A DNA stretch of 64,000 nucleotides from Eunapius fragilis (lineage: Eukaryota > Porifera > Demospongiae > Spongillida > Spongillidae), in contig OY811979.1 in assembly GCA_963681505.1 (NCBI GenBank), forward strand, positions 3,193,466-3,257,465, written 5' to 3'. The translations under genes were made by a program, and so were the position numbers. This document shows, one piece after another, positions 22,706 to 32,660 of the stretch. Numbering within the stretch: the first letter of the stretch is position 1; each line of letters starts with the position of its first letter. The notes beneath the pieces are model-generated. The model was given only the letters and a program-made list of their open reading frames with translations. It was not told the DNA's origin and searched no databases.

Positions 22706-23830
22706 TAAGCGTGCTCGTCAACACTTCGGGTCCGTACTCGTTGAAGTGCTAAAGCAAGTTATTTTTGAAAATTCTGTCGAAGCCTGGACCAGATTACTTA
22801 TGTTGCCCAAATGTGTGTTGCCATCTTCGAAGAGAAAGGGAAAGGGAAAGCGTATGATCCCATTTGAATCATTGTGCCAAGATTGGAAGGACGGCAAGGA
22901 GTTGCTTTTATGGGCCAAGGCGGTGAGCAGAGTCAGCGTGAAAGATTACCTGTGTTCAGGTTCTGATACTGATAAGAAGAAACTGGCATCAGCAATTGCA
23001 TGTGCAGAGGAAGGGCTATTTTCAAAAGCTTGTTGTATCTTAACGTCCCATGGCATTGCACCAAACAATGATACTATGTTGATACTATACTATGTTTAAA
23101 TTATTGAAGTCTAAACATCCATATGCCATCCCTCCTACCATTCCCAGTGTGCCTACCTCTATACCAGCTATCCAACTCCCTCCTACCTTCAATTTTGCTG
23201 CAACTCTATCAGGATTGAGAGTCCAGCTGCATTGGACTCAAGACTACCAATCTCAATGGAGAGCTTACTGCATCAGGTGGTTAATATTCTGCTCGCTGGC
23301 AATGCCCCTACCACCCTCTCACCCTATCTTGCTGGCGGAAATCTAACATCTCTATTGAAATCCAAAGGCACTGGATGGGATGTTCGACCAATCGCTGTAG
23401 GAGAAATTTGAGACGCCTTGTGGGTAAATGTGCCTGCATTTTAACAAAGGAAAAGGCCTCACAATTCTTCAATCCATTTCAGTTTGGAGTAGCTTGTCCA
23501 GCTGGCACCGAAAAAATTGTGCCTAAGCTTAGGCAAGTTATTGAGGACAACTGGAATAATGGAGATTTTGCCATCTTAAAAGTTGATATGCGAAATGCAT
23601 TTAACTTAGTGTCTCTGGAAGCTGTCCTTCACCAGTGTGCCATCCACTTCCCTGAGCTTCTTCCATGGGTGACTTGGTGCTATTCACAGCACCAAAAGTT
23701 GTGGCATCCAATGGGTCAGTTAATATCGGCATCAGGTGTCCAACAAGGGTACCCTTTAGGCCCACTTGACTTCTATTTGCTCTCATTCTGCACTGCACCA
23801 TTCTTAAAATCTCTGCTGACCCCCAGTGCA
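22706..23830 (+). pseudogene. LINE middle region and RT fingers/palm
   Basis: Continues the ORF after the foldback insert (KRARQHFGSVLVEVL). It encodes a pre-RT region, then RT blocks: FGVACPAGTEKIV, ILKVDMRNAFNLVS (catalytic Asp) and SGVQQGYPLGPLDF. At least two frame changes occur (about 23090 and between 23200 and 23400). The sequence between is recognisable only in pieces. Confidence 0.8.
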
Positions 23831-23835
23831 AAGAA

Positions 23836-25347
23836 ATGCTGCTGAACTGTTGGTATCTTGATGATGTGGCTTTGGCAGGACCAAAAGATGCAGTATCCTC
23901 AGCTCTAAAAATTTTGCAAGCCAACAGTGACACTACTGGTCTCCACATTAATTTGGGTAAATGTGAATTGTTCTGTGCCCAAGAGCTCTCCATGTTCCCA
24001 TCTGACATTCCATGCTCGGCCTGTCCACACTTTGAATTACTAGGTGCCCCCATTGGGAGTGTGGAGTATTGTGCTCAGTACATCGAAACTAAAAGAAAAG
24101 ATGCATTACATCTATTATCACTTCTACCCCAACTGTGCAACCCACAAGTTGCTGTCACCATCCTGAGATCATGTGCTAGTTTCTGTAAGCTCGCCCACCT
24201 AGCACGGTCTACACCTCCTTCACCAATGTCAGAGTCAGTGTTTAGTCAATTTGACAATGATGTTCTTCACTGCTTGGAATTATCTGCAGCAATTGAGCTA
24301 ACACTTCCAGTAGCTAAACAGGCCTCACTTAACCTGAGCCATGGTGGCCTTGGTCTGCGTTCCCTTCATCGCCATGCACCGGCTGCATACATCTCATCTC
24401 TAACCACATCAATGCCCTCAGACAATTGCTCGGTGACTTCAAAGGTCTACCTTCTTGCTGCAGTGAATGCGTACAATGCCATGGTCAGTCAGCCAGATGC
24501 CATCTCAGTTGAAAGTGTACTTGATGTACCACCCCACCAGCTCGTACTATCCTCTCACATTGAAGAAGCTGACTTCAGTTCACTTCTTTCTGATGCAACT
24601 ACTGTGACTAAGGCCAGATTGCAAGCTATCTCTGCGCCTCAAGCCCATGCATGGCTTAAAGTGCAGCCTTCACCAAAGTTAGGTCTTGCGTTGATGCACG
24701 ATGAAGCACAGGTCATTTTAAAATGGTGGCTTGGCCTTCCTTTGACACCTGAGGGCACACCATGCCCACTTTGTCATCACAACATGGATGCTTGGGGATA
24801 TCACATGCTCACTTGTTGCTCTGGGGGAGATGTAATAACCAGACACAACCAATTCAGGGACTGCATTGCTGACTTCTGCCACAAGGCATGCCTTTCCCCA
24901 CAAATTGAGAAAGGAAGTGGTATTCTTCCCAAAGACCAATCAAGACCAGCAGACATCCTAGTGCCAAACTGGTCCCTCTCACGCCCAGCTGCATTTGACA
25001 TAAAGGTCATCAATCCGCTTAATTTGCAACTTATACAAGAAGCGGCTCAAACCTGTGGTCATGCAGCTGAGATGGGAGAAGAGGCCAAGCACTCAAGAAA
25101 TGATGAGGCATGTGCCCTTAGAGGATGGTCATGCATCCCTTTGGTTGTGGAGGTGTTTGGGGGATGGGGCAATGAAGCCATCAATGTACTTTTGGCCATA
25201 TCCAAAAAGGTAGCCACTCAACTCTGTCGACCTCTAAATGAGGTTATGTCGGGCATCTACAGTCGCCTCAGCCTCACCCTCATGAGGCAGAATGCCAGGG
25301 CAATTTTGGCCAGATGTGTCTCACCAAACACTTGCTTTGACTTTTAG
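23836..25347 (+). pseudogene. LINE RT palm, thumb and restriction-like endonuclease
   Basis: A 503-codon frame starts at the catalytic box CWYLDDVALAG, continues through the thumb and reaches a zinc knuckle, CPLCHHNMDAWGYHMLTC. The nuclease follows: RPADILVPNW and then AAFDIKVINP, which supply the Asp and Asp-x-Lys of a PD-(D/E)XK fold. This is the R2-type C-terminal order of knuckle then nuclease. The stop at 25345-25347 is probably the natural end. Confidence 0.85.
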
Positions 25348-25429
25348 TTATTTGTAGTGCTTATGTTTTAAATTAATGTACCCCCAGAAGAGTGAGTATA
25401 TTCACGCCTGCTAAAAAAAAAGATATGTC

Positions 25430-27300
25430 TTGTTAATGTCATAACTCGCTGACCTAAATTCTTTTGTCGCTGTCATTGCTACACACGATCAAAGTACCCC
25501 CTCTCAGTTACCACCTCCATCACATGGGCGTTTAAACTTCAACAGCACATTAGAATGGACATTTAGCAAATTTTATAATCAACAGATTTTCTTGATTGTG
25601 GGACAACTGTATGATAATATTAAGAAGCTCGATTTGTATGTTAAACCATGTAGGACAGAACAATTATCTAGATAAGACAGTGATAGTATCGACATTGATA
25701 TGATGATGATGAAATTTTTGGAATGGGGAACATTCTGTGTGGTGATATATGCATTAATGAATTTTTAAGGTTCAGAACTTTAATTTAGCATAACTATAAT
25801 TATTATTTATAACTGCAATTAATTTTATAATGCAGTAGGTATCATTGAATAAGCTATTAGAGTACGATTTTGTGAGGCTTGTAGGTATCCAGTTATACGT
25901 AAGTTGCTTTGTTTCTAACGCTTATATATTTAAAGGAAGAACGAGTTATCCTATAGAAAGAGCTCTGATTACTGAAAGTGAAGGGTTTGAAGATGGGGAG
26001 TAACAGTCCCCTAGTGGGATGGATTTTATGCTTGGTCTGCCTTGATTCTTTCATCTACACTGCTTCACGTTTCGTATTGTGAATAACTTATATCTACTCC
26101 ATCAGTCTCAATCATTTCGATTTTATTCTGTACAACAAGTCTATTTGCTGTGATTTCAAGTATGTAGAAGAGTGTGGGAAATTTCCGAGAACTGAGTGAT
26201 TCTTACAATTTTTAAATCCTGAATTAAAGAGATCTCTTGTCTACCATAATCAAATTGAAGGGGGCAGATCAAATGTTGTGTACAATATTTAGGATGGTTT
26301 AGTTGTGCATACTGCAGGTAGTAGAGAATTAAATTTGAAGTGATATTGTGACATCAGATGTGCAATGTTGAGAATTATTTCATTTAAGTGTATTATTGCA
26401 CATTCTCTGTTTAGTGTTTGCAGAGGCACAGGCAATTGAAAGGCATAAGCATGCACCAAACAGAACTTGTGTGGGCATGCATCCAATTGGCCGTTAAAAC
26501 ATATTGTTGTTGGGATTGATATTGGGTTTGTCCACAAGGGTGGTTTTTGCTATCCAGGACAAGATAGTTCTGGTATTAGCTTTAATGAGAGCCAGCCTTT
26601 GGATAGGGACATTGGCTACAAAATTGTCTACATGCAAATGTAGATGTGACAAATCAATTTGGGATCTGTTTATCGAGAGTTACGTTAGTAACTCTCTAAT
26701 AGGATTTGACCCCGATTATGAATGTCATTAAAAAAACGCGACCCGCTTCTAACAAGACACCCGACGAGCGGATGGCTTACCTTGTTATCGTCATCGTACA
26801 AGAATGCAACAACAAGCAGTTTCGTGTTTGTTTGATGTCACAAAACCGCGTGGTTGTAGAGAACAAAACAATTTTCGAAACTCGTACCCAGTCCCACGTA
26901 TTTCTCGTTCTTCTTCTTCTTGTTCTTGACCACGCATAACTCGGGATAGGAACACTTTTAAGAAATGAAAATCACACCAATGGCTTCAGAATTCGTTGGC
27001 ATTCTCGCTTCTGTGGTCAAAACGTCTCGAGGCTACATGACATATTTCGGTGGTTGTGTTAGCAAATCACGTATAGTTAAGCTTACTGCACTGACTCGAC
27101 TCGGATAGGTCCTACTTCGCTCTTTATACGAAGTATTAGCAGTATACATCATGTAATCAAATGTGTACGGTCTGGGCACTACACGTAGTGGTAATTAACT
27201 GTGGCGGTTATGTATTTTTAATAACGTGCACGTGCGTACTATAATCATTCTTGTTATTCGATCGTTGTAAGTTTGACGGTCTTTGTAACTTAGTGAAGTT
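25430..27300. other. AT-rich stretch, no gene seen
   Basis: Small ORFs (26289-26537, 26504-26731, 26706-26939) show no domain. I find no repeat structure strong enough to list. Confidence 0.4.
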
Positions 27301-27310
27301 GTTTTTCAAA

Positions 27311-27840
27311 ATGCCTTCACGTCAGGAAAAGAAGAAAACCAAACGACGAGCATAGTACCTCAAAACTAGAGACGACGTATTAGATTCAGCCCGAGCGGAA
27401 CTACAAAGCAGAGCCTGAAAAGAAGCGGGCCTCTCAACGTGAAAACTATCGAGCAGAGCCTGAAAAGAAACGGATCTCTCGACGCGCAAGGTATCGAGCA
27501 GCGATTAGTAGAGGGGGGGGGGGGGGGGGGGGGGGGTGCTGTCTGCTTCTGGCCCGATACAAAATGCGTTCGTGGGTTCGATCGCGCTGGGGAATAACCT
27601 CTCTTCTATTTCGGCCGCCCCTTAAAGCCCCCTCAGATCCTGAAAAGGAACGGACCTCTCGACGTGCAAGGTATCGAGCAGATCCTGAAAAAAGACAGCG
27701 ATATTGCCATAGTCTTGAACGTGCATCTCGCTCGGCGAAAAGAGTTAAGGTCACTCAAAGGTATGTCGTACCTTTACAACCTCCCTCTCATATCAAGATG
27801 GATTATTTAACATGCTATACGGCTCATAATCGGGTATGAA
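27311..27840 (+). pseudogene. Remnant ORF with 16-residue basic repeats
   Basis: In shifting frames from MPSRQEKKKTKRRA, several copies of a basic unit occur: RAEPEKKRASQRENY, RAEPEKKRISRRARY, then after a G26 run ADPEKRQRY. Such PEKKR..ARY repeats are found at the start of transposon or helicase-like proteins in invertebrates (from memory). The block is broken by stops, by the poly-G at about 27511-27536 and by frame changes. The parent family is not certain. Confidence 0.5.
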
Positions 27841-27855
27841 TAAAAATCAATGAAA

Positions 27856-28139
27856 CAAGTAAATAAAAAACATTCTCTATGAGAAAGTTGGTGGCATATA
27901 GGATTTGAAGGCAATGGTGGCGTAAAAAGGAAGGAAACAAGGGTCTAATAATAAGGGAAAATTGAATAGTCCTATATTTAGCACATTTCTATATAGTATG
28001 TTGTTTGTGTGCTAAATATATAGGACTATTCCATTTTCCCTTATTATTAGACCCTTGTTTCCTTCCTTTTTACGCCACCATTGCCTTCAAATCCTATATG
28101 CCACCAACTTTCTCATAGAGAATGTTTTTTATTTACTTG
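27856..28139. mobile_element. Foldback MITE, family 1, best copy
   Basis: Two near-perfect arms of about 130 bp (CAAGTAAATAAAAAACATTC, then GAGAAAGTTGGTGGCATATA, then TTTGAAGGCAATGGTGGCG) flank a short centre. It is the youngest-looking of the four copies in the window. No clear target duplication was found. Confidence 0.9.
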
Positions 28140-28193
28140 TACAACATGACACTACTGATGTGATGTGGTCAAGAAACCTTATGAGCATGTAAC

Positions 28194-28199
<6 letters not shown>

Positions 28200-28241
<42 letters not shown>
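28200..28241. repeat. (CA)n microsatellite
   Basis: About 20 CA units, directly left of the AAGATCTTG-rich segment. Confidence 0.95.
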
Positions 28242-28243
<2 letters not shown>

Positions 28244-28254
28244 CAGCAGCAAAA

Positions 28255-28440
28255 AGTTCTTGGACAAGATTCCTGCCCAAGATCTTGCCCATGGTGGCAA
28301 GATTATGCCGGCTCAAGTTCTGGTCTAGATATTACCCAAGATATGGCAAGATCTCAGCTTCCTGGCAAGATCTAGGTCTCCTGCCAAGATCTTGCTCTTC
28401 TTGGCAAGAATCTTGCCCAAAAGCTTTTTGCTGGGATCAG
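28255..28440. repeat. Cluster of GGCAAGATCTTGCC-like palindromic motifs
   Basis: About ten variants of CAAGATCTTGCC, GGCAAGAT or its reverse complement occur in 185 bp, in both orientations and irregular spacing, so it is not a simple tandem repeat. It may be a repeat end or a binding-site cluster. Confidence 0.7.
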
Positions 28441-28491
28441 ATCCCTGAATACATATATACATCACTGCATGCATGAATTGCTACCACACAA

Positions 28492-29214
28492 CAGGGGCGG
28501 ATTTAGGGGGGGTCCAGGGGGTCTGGACCCCCCCTATCCTATATGAAGAATGACATAATGCATACTGTAATCAATGCAGCGTTCTGCATGTTACTATCCT
28601 TGGATTTGCAAGCTTGCAAATCGTTCTAGGTTCTATATCGATCCATTTAAATCCTCCTACATAACGGCATGTGTGCATGTAGTATTTAATCGCACGATCG
28701 GTGCATGTGAGCAGCAATTGAGGTAAGCGATCAAAAGACGTGAGTGGGATGGATCTCAGATTCTTTTCCTAACAGGTAGCTATAGAGCTAAACAAACTAA
28801 TACTAGAGTAAAACATCCATGAGTCATTAACGTTTATAGACCGACATGTATAGCTGGTGCATGGTCACGTGCACGCTTCGGTCATCACAAATTCACAAAA
28901 CCTTTCCGTCAGGAATTTAATTGCTGAGCAGTAGGAACCATAGCATTGTGAAGAATGAAGTATTTTCTCGTCGCCATCCATGCAGGCTCTACTAATCCGG
29001 ATATCGCGTGATGTATATGTGTATTGCATGGATATTTCATGCTAAATAAACGCAAAAGCAAAAAAGCGGCTGGGGCTTCGCCCCAGACCCCACTTATGGG
29101 CCTATCAGCTTCGCTATCAGCGCTCCCCCAGCCCCCTTGCTGTCACGGGACCTCCCCCAGTTGTGAATATATTTATCGGACCCCCCATTTCCCAAAATCC
29201 TGGATCCGCCCCTG
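28492..29214. mobile_element. Non-autonomous hAT-like element, 723 bp
   Basis: The ends are CAGGGGCGGATTTAGG and, inverted, CCTGGATCCGCCCCTG, a common hAT-type terminus. Flanks CCACACAA and CACAACAA look like an imperfect 8-bp target duplication. A GGGGCTTCGCCCC hairpin lies inside at about 29070. No transposase frame was seen. Confidence 0.7.
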
Positions 29215-29825
29215 CACAACAAGGGTTATGTTTTTAAATTACAGGTCCTGCTATGAGGTTTTCAACGTGACGTCAGTGTCTTAGACGTTACAATAAAAAA
29301 TAATAAAATGGCATAGCCATACATATCTTGAAAGAGAACTACGGCAATGCATGGGTTCCGAAGAATGTAGGGGTTAGTGCTAAAGTTTAACAGACTGCCT
29401 TGGTAAATGGGTACTATATGTCGCGGCCGATGTCCGAGTTTTGTTATTTGTGCTAATTGATGCGCATTCACCTCTTGTCGGATGGGTGATGGGGGGGGGG
29501 GGGGGGGGGGGGGGGAGGGGAAGCTGCTATTACGTTACAGTATAGGAGTTTATTAACAAAGCGCAATTAAAATGGCATTAATTTGATGTTATTGAGCAGT
29601 TAAATTGTAATAACCAGCTAGTCTCGTTCTCTGGCCCGGGAACGAAACTACGACTGTAATTAATTATTTTTTCTTGATTTTTGTATAATATTGCTTTATT
29701 GCAACGCAATGAAAACTACAATTCAAATTCAGACTAATTTTTAGTAATTTCCATGGTCATTTTAAATTCAATTTGAAATAAAATGCAAGATGACCGCCGA
29801 TGTATGGGCGATTTCTCCATATGAA

Positions 29826-30030
29826 GAACGTCATGCTGTAAGGAAAACATGCTGTAAGAACGTCATGCTGTAAGGACATCATGCTGTAAGGACGTCATGC
29901 TGTAAGGACGTCATGCTGTAAGGACGTCACGCTGTAAGGACGTCATGCTGTAAGAACGTCATGCTGTAAGGACGTCATGCTGTTAGGACATCATGTCATG
30001 CTGTAAGAACGTCACGTCATGCTGTAAGGT
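29826..30030 (+). repeat. 16-bp minisatellite with ACGTCA cores
   Basis: About twelve copies of GACGTCATGCTGTAAG in tandem with small variants (GAACGTCA, GACATCA). Each full unit holds ACGTCA, half of a CREB/ATF site. The array ends with compound copies at 29990-30030. Confidence 0.93.
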
Positions 30031-30469
30031 AACGACACCTCATGATTTATTTTTGTTACATATCTACCGCCGCCCGCCGCTAGTGGAATGTTAACTTATT
30101 CAAATGTGCGGCTAGGGGTTATTTATTTCCGGGGCCACCAATTACAGTTGGATTTCTGAGCATGTATTCGGCGCGACAAAAATTGTACCTATCAATTACG
30201 GATTTTTCACTGACTCCACTCCACGTCACTGCGGTACGGACTGGAAACTCTTCATTCCAGAGGTACGTCAGCTCTAGAATCGTACCAAGGCTCAAATGAC
30301 TTTGTGAAAGCCACGTATTTTGTCAAATGGATGCACGCTTTCTTCAAGCATATTATGAACATCGCCATCTACGTGCAAAAAATGGAGTTATAGATAAGGA
30401 AGCGACCTCAAAATTTATGTATTTATAAGAAGCATGAAAGATGTAGTTAACTAACCTGGAGCCGTCAAT

Positions 30470-30700
30470 CCCATCATTTCGTTGCACGAACAGCATTTGT
30501 TCATTGCACGCATGCAAGACAAACTTTATGGTTCGAAAGTAAACCGTTTTTCTTGCACCATTGTACGGTAGTCTCATGGTCCACAAGAACCTCTTCAAGT
30601 AGACGCTTGTACGACCAAAATCCAAAGGAAGACCATACGGACCGAAACTCATTGTACCAAAAGTAAGTATAACGTTGAACAAACTCGCCAAGCATACGTT
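30470..30700 (-). pseudogene. Fragment resembling an ISXO2/Merlin-type transposase N-terminus
   Basis: In two adjoining minus-strand frames: TTVQWCKKNGLLSNHKVC, then (after a slip) HACNEQMLFVQRNDGIDGSR ending at a plausible exon border. The pattern of CxxWLxxxGLL followed by CxxCxxxM and a basic region resembles the zinc-ribbon start of ISXO2-like transposases and their domesticated relatives. The catalytic domain is not visible. Assignment is from memory of the motif. Confidence 0.4.
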
Positions 30701-31377
30701 TTTCGTTGGAATTTTATAGATCCTACTGGAACGATCTTGCGGGAACCAAATGACCAATCAACGTTCAGCGCGCCTTCTGTTAGGGTGCCAGATCCTGATA
30801 TCCTATGCTTTATGGCGTGAACGATATAATCACCAAGCCTATTGCGGTGTCTATGTTAGCACAATTCCACCAATCAGCGCGCAGCCTGCCGTGTAAATGC
30901 CCCTCACCAATCCTCTTACATGCCGCCTCCTGATCCTAAATGCGCTAAAATGGGATGCGCACGAATTTTATAAGTAATGCACTTGTATAATTTTGATCAC
31001 GTGAGCTTCTTTGTAGATTATAGCCGCCGCACTTTGTATGTGGACTCCAACACAGGGATCTTGGTATGCGTAATCCATTAACATAGGTAAACATGCGAGT
31101 GGCGTGCGTGAGGCAGCATGTCTTTAACATCATGCGGGAACAGGAGATTGTACGCCGTTGGGATGGATTTTGCACGCACTCGCTGGTTGTCACCTCGCGC
31201 TTTACGAATCCGTGGTAATTAACGGAGCTTGAGTACGTGGTGTGCATTGTGGTGCGTGGTGGTGTGATGGTGTGTTTTAGCGGTCAAGGCGCTGAGGCCG
31301 GGAGGTAGGGAACACCCAGAAAAGGCGCATGACATTTATAATGCTGATCACGGACGAACTATACCATTAAAAACATG

Positions 31378-31612
31378 TAAATTTCGACGCGATTTATATT
31401 AGTGCTATTGCCGTTCTTCACAACCGTTCCTAAGAAGAATGAGATTATTTTAGGACTGGGCACGAGAAACAGGAAATTGGGTGTTTCTCTATAACCACAC
31501 CGTTTTATAACACGGAAACCAACGTAGAGCTGTAGATCGTTGTGCTCTCATTCCATCGCGATAAAGAGATAAGCGATCCGTTTCTCCGTTGTCCCTCCAG
31601 ACGCTAGTGAAG
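31378..31612. repeat. Dispersed repeat, copy B
   Basis: The second copy of the 100-375 repeat, same strand. It lacks a short AAG-rich insertion found in copy A. It ends at AGTGAAGTTTTA, just before the poly-G/poly-C hairpin. Confidence 0.75.
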
Positions 31613-31631
31613 TTTTAAAGTGATAAAGCAA

Positions 31632-31643
31632 GGCCATAGACAA

Positions 31644-31674
<31 letters not shown>

Positions 31675-31677
31675 CTC

Positions 31678-31712
<35 letters not shown>

Positions 31713-32403
31713 AATTTCCTTCAGAGGAAATATTAAAATGTTAACCGTATCTCTTATAATTAGAATTAACTACTGTAATCATTGATAGCGGTCAATCGTG
31801 AGCAGAGTATAGTGAGTCCACAGCATGGACTCTTATCTCTGCAGAAAGCATCATCCGAGCAATAGAAGACATTTTGCTGAGGTTATCCCTTTCACATCAC
31901 AATTGTCGTGACAGTGCCTACGATGGGGCTAGTTCAGTGGCAGGCTGAAAAACAGGTGCATCAACTACTATACTTCGAAAAGAGCATAGAGCTTTGTATA
32001 CCCATTGCTATGCCTAGCTCTGAACTTAGCTGTTCAAGACGCAGTAAAGGCAAATGTAATTCTTCGTGATACATTAGACACTATCGAAGAAATGACAAAG
32101 CTGATCGAACAATCTCCGCTGCAGCAAGTGATTTTTGAAAAAGTCAACTAACTAAAATATATAGCAATAGCATTCGTTGCTATACCTATAGAGCCGGGTC
32201 AATTACTGTATTTATTGTAAAGTTTTTGCTAACAACAAATAAGGAAAAGGTTAAAGTGGCTGGGGCGAAGCCCCAGACCCCATTGGGGGAGCTTGCAGCG
32301 CTCCCTCAAACCCCCTATCTGGGGGCAGGATGGGGCACGCCCCCCTACTGCACACACACCCAGTCATTACAGCCCCCCTAAACTTTGAAAGTTGTCTACG
32401 GCC
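31632..32403. mobile_element. Possible non-autonomous DNA transposon, 772 bp
   Basis: Ends GGCCATAGACAA and, inverted, GGCCGTAGACAA (11 of 12 matching). The interior holds GGGGCGAAGCCCC and a GCTGGGG..CCCCAGACCCC block like one in the 28492-29214 element. No target duplication is evident, so support rests on the terminal repeats alone. Confidence 0.4.
31644..31710. repeat. Poly-G/poly-C hairpin
   Basis: G31, the loop CTCA and C32 follow each other without interruption, a perfect hairpin that could also form G-quadruplex and i-motif structures. It may be an assembly artefact of two long homopolymers. Confidence 0.85.
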
Positions 32404-32435
32404 ATGTAAAGTAATGAAAATTTAAAATTTAACCT

Positions 32436-32563
32436 CTAATTAGAACATTCTTACTTTACGGTATATGGGATATAATAATTTTGTGCCCAAGGCACAAAAT
32501 TATTATATCCCAGGGCACAAACTTATTATATCCCATATACCGTAATGTAAGAATGTTCTAATT
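32436..32563. mobile_element. Short foldback element, about 128 bp
   Basis: The arms TAATTAGAACATTCTTAC and TTACGGTATATGGGATATAA pair with the right end almost perfectly; the centre repeats TTGTGCCC/GGGCACAA. This is typical of a tiny MITE. No coding capacity. Confidence 0.8.
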
Positions 32564-32660
32564 ACAACAAATGTCCATCCACCTCGAAACTGCAGCAAAA
32601 ATAAGTTAAGCACCAAAATCACAATTAAATACACCTCATCCACATATTGTTGTGATATGC

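Larger units (their letters stand above)
21424..25421 (+). mobile_element. Non-LTR retrotransposon with CxC module, RT and restriction-like endonuclease
   Basis: From 5' to 3' the element encodes a cysteine-rich CxC module and a C2H2-like finger, a reverse transcriptase and a C-terminal CCHC knuckle plus a PD-(D/E)XK-like nuclease. That order fits the early-branching R2/NeSL/CRE-like elements, which cut with a restriction-like endonuclease instead of an APE nuclease. The ORF is interrupted at 22121 by a foldback transposon and has separate frame changes near 23090, between 23200 and 23400, and near 23840. An A9 run at about 25412 may mark the 3' end. This copy is inactive. Confidence 0.85.
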
